Source of the DNA: an uncultured Rhodospirillaceae bacterium
GTDB taxonomy: Bacteria > Pseudomonadota > Alphaproteobacteria > Rhodospirillales > UBA2165
Assembly: GCA_913054205.1 (NCBI GenBank)
Contig: CAJXJM010000065.1
Coordinates: 1 to 9,367, forward strand
Reading direction: 5' to 3'
DNA length: 9,367 bases
Part shown: in pieces, positions 6,225 to 9,367 of the stretch
Layout: each line of letters starts with the position of its first letter
Position numbering within the stretch: position 1 is the stretch's first letter
Translations under genes and position numbers: made by a program
Notes under the pieces: generated by a model
Database searches by the model: none
What the model was told of the DNA's origin: nothing
The model's input: only the letters and a program-made list of their open reading frames with translations

Positions 6225-6866
6225 ATGACGACAGCGCGTGAAAACTCACTGGTTGGCTGCCATCACTGCAATTTAATAGTTGCCGTGGGGCCTGATGACA
6301 TTGGCCTGGCTCCCAAGATAATGTGTCCGCGATGCAGTTCAGTTCTTCATCAACGGAAACCGAATAGCATCGCACGTTCATGGGCACTTTTGATCGCCGC
6401 CGTCATTCTTTATATTCCTGCCAACACCATTCCAATCATGACAGTCACATCCTTTGGTGAAGGCTCTCCCGATACCATAATGAGCGGCGTTATACATTTG
6501 CTCGAAGCAGATCAAATACCGATTGCTGCGCTGGTTTTTTTTGCCAGTATCGTTGTGCCGATTTTTAAGATTGTGATGATTTCAATGATACTAATATCGG
6601 TACAATTCAAATCCGGTTGGCGCGCCAAAGACAGAACATTGATCTATCGCCTAACGGAGGTTGTGGGGCGATGGTCGATGATTGACATTTTCATGATTTC
6701 GATTTTGGTCGGATTGGTGAAGCTCGGAAATATTGCCACCATTGAAGTGGGATTTGGTGCCGTCGCGTTTGCTGCTGTTGTTGTGTTGACGATGTTTTCT
6801 GCTACCTATTTTGATCCCCGTCTGATCTGGGACCATGCGCAGTCGAACGAATTAATGGAGGACTAA
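6225..6866 (+). CDS. pqiA: PqiA family protein, second half-size copy
   Basis: Protein of 213 residues, equivalent to the C-terminal half of a two-domain PqiA. It has its own zinc-ribbon-like cysteines (C12, C15, C34, C37) and about four membrane segments. The family motif IPANTIPIMTV follows the first of them, and VGRWSMIDIFMISILVGLVKLG lies in the third region, matching LRPWAMIEVYMLGIIVAIVKLS in the first copy. The ATG adjoins the TAA of the preceding gene (TAAATG), with GGTGA at 6213-6217, so the two are translationally coupled. The two proteins are related to each other and presumably associate in the inner membrane to replace a fused PqiA. Confidence 0.88.
   Translation: MTTARENSLVGCHHCNLIVAVGPDDIGLAPKIMCPRCSSVLHQRKPNSIARSWALLIAAVILYIPANTIPIMTVTSFGEGSPDTIMSGVIHLLEADQIPIAALVFFASIVVPIFKIVMISMILISVQFKSGWRAKDRTLIYRLTEVVGRWSMIDIFMISILVGLVKLGNIATIEVGFGAVAFAAVVVLTMFSATYFDPRLIWDHAQSNELMED
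6857..6862 (+). promoter_or_regulatory. Ribosome binding site fixing the TTG start of pqiB
   Basis: GGAGGA lies eight bases before the TTG at 6871 and inside the end of the second pqiA-like gene. It is the strongest ribosome site in the pqi operon and supports TTG as the real pqiB start. Confidence 0.7.
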
Positions 6867-6870
6867 AAGC

Positions 6871-8532
6871 TTGAGTGATTTTCAAAACGGCACTCCTTCG
6901 GTTGCAGTCAAATCCGGCCCCCGGTTCTCAGTGGTCTGGTTACTGCCGGTAATTGCTGCTCTTTTGGGAATTTGGCTCCTCGTCGATACCATACTCAAAC
7001 AGGGCCCAGAAATTACCATTTCCTTCAAAACAGCCGAAGGGCTTGAGGCCGGAAAAACAAAAATTAAATTTCGCGATCTCGAAATTGGCAAGGTCATTGA
7101 AATTATTATCAAAAAGGATTTGAGCGGTATCATTGTCGTGGCTGAACTTCAAAAGGATACCGAGAGTCATCTGACCGAAGAAACAAAATTTTGGGTGGTC
7201 AAGCCCAGACTGGATGCACGAGGAATATCCGGATTGGGGACTATAGTTTCCGGTGCATTTATCGCTATTGAACCAACGTCCAAAGGGAGCGCTACCAAAT
7301 CCTTTATCGGACTAGAAACGCCGCCGGTGGTAAAAATCGATGCTGCTGGAAAAGAATTTATCTTAACAACAACTAAATTGGGCTCCTACGGAATTGGATC
7401 GCCGGTCCTCAGCAGAGGTATTGAAGTCGGGGAAATTCTCGGCAGTGAACTCGCAGCCGACGGAAAAAATATCGAAGTTCATGTGTTCGTCAAAGCTCCC
7501 CACGATAAACTTGTAAAAGAGAACACAAGATTCTGGGATGTCAGCGGCATCAACATCTCTCTCGACGCAGATGGCATGCAGATTAGAACAGCATCTTTGA
7601 CATCTTTATTTATTGGTGGAATCGCTTTTGAAACACCCCCTAAAATCGGCGATGCCCCCCCTGGGGAAAACCTTTCCAAATTTGTCCTGTATGACAATAA
7701 AGCGGCAATTCAAACGGTAAGTTATTCCCGCAAAATCGAGTTTATCAGCTATTTTGACAATTCTGTGCGCGGTTTAAATGTCGGTGCTCCAATAGAATTT
7801 AAAGGAATTAAAATTGGTACTGTCAAAGACGTAAAAATTGAATTTGACGCCGAAAATACAAACTTCCGAATCCCCGTATTGTACGAAATTGAACTCGATC
7901 GAATTTCTGAAATCAAAGGTAATATAATTGCAGACGGCGCGATTTTCCCAATTTTAATAGAAAGAGGTTTGAGAGCCCAACTTAAATCAGGCAACATTGT
8001 AACAGGCCAGCTCGTCGTAAATTTGGATTTTCATCCGGGCTCTCCCGCCAAATATTTTGGAGAAGGTGGGATATTTAGTGAAATACCAACCGTTCCTTCA
8101 ACGCTCGATGAGCTCACCAGTTCAATTACTGATTTGATTGCAAAAATTAACAATCTACCGCTCGACGAAATTGCTAAAGGCTTGGAAAAAACCCTCACCA
8201 ACGCCAACAGGGTTATCAAATCAGCGGATGAAATTATAAACACCAGTGAGGCAAAAAATTTAGTACGAAATCTCGATACATCTATAAAACGTTTTAATTC
8301 TATTGCATCAAAAGTTGACATCGATATGATGCCTCGCTTAACAGCGGTGATACAGGAAGCGAACGAAACTTTAGCAACCGTAAAAGACGCGGTTTCAGAA
8401 AATTCACCCCTGCGATACAATTTGGAAAATACCTTGGAGGAATTGTCTAAAGCAGCGAGATCGGTTCGAGGGCTGGCTGAATATCTGGAACGAAATCCAA
8501 ATGCGCTTATCTCCGGTAAAAAGGCGAACTAA
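6871..8532 (+). CDS. pqiB: PqiB, MCE-domain lipid-transport tunnel protein
   Basis: Protein of 553 residues, close to E. coli PqiB (546). One N-terminal membrane helix (~19-42, VVWLLPVIAALLGIWLLV) anchors it in the inner membrane with the rest in the periplasm. Three MCE (MlaD-like) repeats follow, each opening with the typical 'G-L-x-x-G-x-x-I/V-x-x-x-G-x-x-I/V-G' pattern: ~48-135 (GLEAGKTKIKFRDLEIGKV), ~162-250 (GIGSPVLSRGIEVGEI) and ~290-395 (GLNVGAPIEFKGIKIGTV). The C-terminal ~140 residues (from ~410) are helical and coiled-coil-like, as in the needle that E. coli PqiB hexamers form. PqiB is thought to make a channel for lipids between the two membranes. The gene follows the second pqiA by four bases. 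Confidence 0.93.
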   Translation: MSDFQNGTPSVAVKSGPRFSVVWLLPVIAALLGIWLLVDTILKQGPEITISFKTAEGLEAGKTKIKFRDLEIGKVIEIIIKKDLSGIIVVAELQKDTESHLTEETKFWVVKPRLDARGISGLGTIVSGAFIAIEPTSKGSATKSFIGLETPPVVKIDAAGKEFILTTTKLGSYGIGSPVLSRGIEVGEILGSELAADGKNIEVHVFVKAPHDKLVKENTRFWDVSGINISLDADGMQIRTASLTSLFIGGIAFETPPKIGDAPPGENLSKFVLYDNKAAIQTVSYSRKIEFISYFDNSVRGLNVGAPIEFKGIKIGTVKDVKIEFDAENTNFRIPVLYEIELDRISEIKGNIIADGAIFPILIERGLRAQLKSGNIVTGQLVVNLDFHPGSPAKYFGEGGIFSEIPTVPSTLDELTSSITDLIAKINNLPLDEIAKGLEKTLTNANRVIKSADEIINTSEAKNLVRNLDTSIKRFNSIASKVDIDMMPRLTAVIQEANETLATVKDAVSENSPLRYNLENTLEELSKAARSVRGLAEYLERNPNALISGKKAN

Positions 8533-8535
8533 ATT

Positions 8536-9138
8536 ATGGGTATAAAACAAGGTTCTACGTTGCTAGTACTCGCCTTTGGCCTCATTGGATGTGCAGGTGA
8601 ATCGGCACCTTCACGTTTTTATCTGCTCACCTCACCTCCTGATTTGAAGTTAGAAAAACAAGCGGTCCCGGCAAAAGGAGAACTCCGACTGGGCATTGGC
8701 CCTATATCATTGCCATCCCATCTTAAACGACCCCAGATCGTCGTCCGAGGACAGCGTCGCCGCGTAGAAATTTCAGAATTTGATCGGTGGGCGGAACCGT
8801 TGGATGAGAATTTTACCCAGGTACTCGCAGAAAATCTGTCGGCACTTCTCTCCTCCAACCAAATTGCTACCTTCCCCTGGAATCGGTCGATACCTGTTGA
8901 CTATCAAGTGACAGTCCAGGTTTTACGGTTCGACAACGATACCGCGGGGAACAGCCGCCTAACTGCTTTGTGGCGCGTGTTTGGTGATGGCGGAAAGAAA
9001 TTTTTATTCTCGAGAAAATCCGCATTTTCCTCACGATTTTCCTCTAACAGCTTCGAAGCTCGCGTTGCCGCTTTGAATAGCAATCTTGTAGAACTCAGCC
9101 GGGAAATTGCCATCGGTATATCTACGTTCTCAAAATAA
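8536..9138 (+). CDS. pqiC: PqiC, outer-membrane lipoprotein of the Pqi system
   Basis: Protein of 200 residues (E. coli PqiC is ~187), of the DUF330/ABC-type transport auxiliary lipoprotein family. It has a short lipoprotein signal ending in lipobox LIGC with Cys19, followed by the family motif SRFYLLT. LGIGPISLPSHLKRPQIVVR and ISEFDRWAEPLDENFTQVLA, also typical of the family, lie in the middle. It probably sits on the inner face of the outer membrane and receives the tip of the PqiB needle. The ATG lies three bases after the pqiB TAA, with only AAGG at 8521-8524 as a distant ribosome site, so it is likely translated by coupling with pqiB. It is the last plus-strand gene of the operon; no convincing terminator is visible before the convergent gene. 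Confidence 0.9.
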   Translation: MGIKQGSTLLVLAFGLIGCAGESAPSRFYLLTSPPDLKLEKQAVPAKGELRLGIGPISLPSHLKRPQIVVRGQRRRVEISEFDRWAEPLDENFTQVLAENLSALLSSNQIATFPWNRSIPVDYQVTVQVLRFDNDTAGNSRLTALWRVFGDGGKKFLFSRKSAFSSRFSSNSFEARVAALNSNLVELSREIAIGISTFSK

Positions 9139-9189
9139 AGCGAGAATAATTTTTGGCTTTCAGATACTTCGCGCCTTTGCTGCTTTCAA

Positions 9190-9367
9190 TTAGTTGTGGC
9201 TTTTCATTGCCGTTGGCCGAATGATTAGAAAATAGGTGAGCGAGCCCAAAACGGCGCTCATGAGTGTTGCCAAACCGAGATTCAAAGCATCGGTGTGGGT
9301 CATCGCACTGAGCAGAACGACCACGCCTGCCGAAACCAAATTGATGATAAATCCCATCAGAGAGGCC
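9190..9367 (-). CDS. C-terminal end of an unidentified membrane protein
   Basis: The minus strand is open from the right edge to TAA at 9192-9190, giving the last 58 residues. They include two hydrophobic stretches, roughly FIINLVSAGVVVLLSA and LGLATLMSAVLGSLTYFLII. A short polar link MTHTDALN separates them, and the tail is the basic RPTAMKSHN. This is typical of two membrane helices at the end of a small inner-membrane protein. The family cannot be told from this fragment. The gene is convergent with pqiC, with 51 bases between the two stops. Confidence 0.6.
   Translation of the reverse strand, partial: ASLMGFIINLVSAGVVVLLSAMTHTDALNLGLATLMSAVLGSLTYFLIIRPTAMKSHN

Noticed and set aside
8031..8420. 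129-codon minus-strand frame opposite pqiB
   Set aside because: It lies entirely within pqiB, whose frame encodes the third MCE repeat and helical tail; no independent support.
9139..9189. Terminator between pqiC and the convergent gene
   Set aside because: Only a loose AAAGC/GCTTT pairing with a long loop is present; no convincing stem plus T run in either direction.

Overview
The window looks like chromosomal DNA of a Gram-negative proteobacterium, probably an alphaproteobacterium. A tRNA-Ala(GGC) 3' half of the alphaproteobacterial type, two lipoproteins with lipoboxes and a periplasm-spanning PqiABC system support this. Base composition is moderate, and at least three genes appear to start with TTG. 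The genus cannot be told from the sequence.

Layout. (1) Positions 1-798 hold the 3' part of a plus-strand gene for an OsmC-like protein, open at the left edge. (2) Positions 977-1021 hold the 3' half of a tRNA-Ala(GGC) gene with no 5' half. This is the usual scar of site-specific integration into a tRNA gene, so DNA to its left is probably an integrated element and DNA to its right the original chromosome. (3) Positions 1127-5246 hold a five-gene minus-strand operon. In transcription order it encodes a DUF350 membrane protein (YjfL-like), a DUF1190 lipoprotein (YgiB/YjfM-like), a glutathionylspermidine-synthase-like ATP-grasp ligase (YjfC/YgiC-like), a SpeD (AdoMet decarboxylase) homologue with an altered active-site motif, and a DUF3326 protein. 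(4) Positions 5307-5498 may hold a small minus-strand gene. (5) Positions 5607-9138 hold a plus-strand pqi operon (two half-size PqiA genes, pqiB, pqiC), an MCE-type lipid transport system. (6) Positions 9190-9367 hold the end of an unidentified minus-strand membrane protein gene, convergent with pqiC.

The most interesting part is the five-gene operon. E. coli has the yjfL-yjfM-yjfC core and the related ygiB-ygiC pair. Here the core is joined to a pyruvoyl-type decarboxylase homologue and a DUF3326 protein, with no spermidine synthase in view. A reasonable inference is that the decarboxylase makes an amine which the ATP-grasp enzyme ligates to a carboxylate on a peptide or protein, with the lipoprotein and membrane protein as target or partners in the envelope. 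None of this can be proven from sequence. The 5' end of the speD-like gene is also unusual: a duplicated Shine-Dalgarno block, an in-frame start that meets a stop after four codons, and a second short frame ending exactly on the speD-like start codon.

The pqi operon is conventional in function. PqiA in the inner membrane, the PqiB tunnel across the periplasm and the outer-membrane lipoprotein PqiC form one envelope lipid-transport machine. The E. coli-type two-domain PqiA is encoded here as two adjoining genes.
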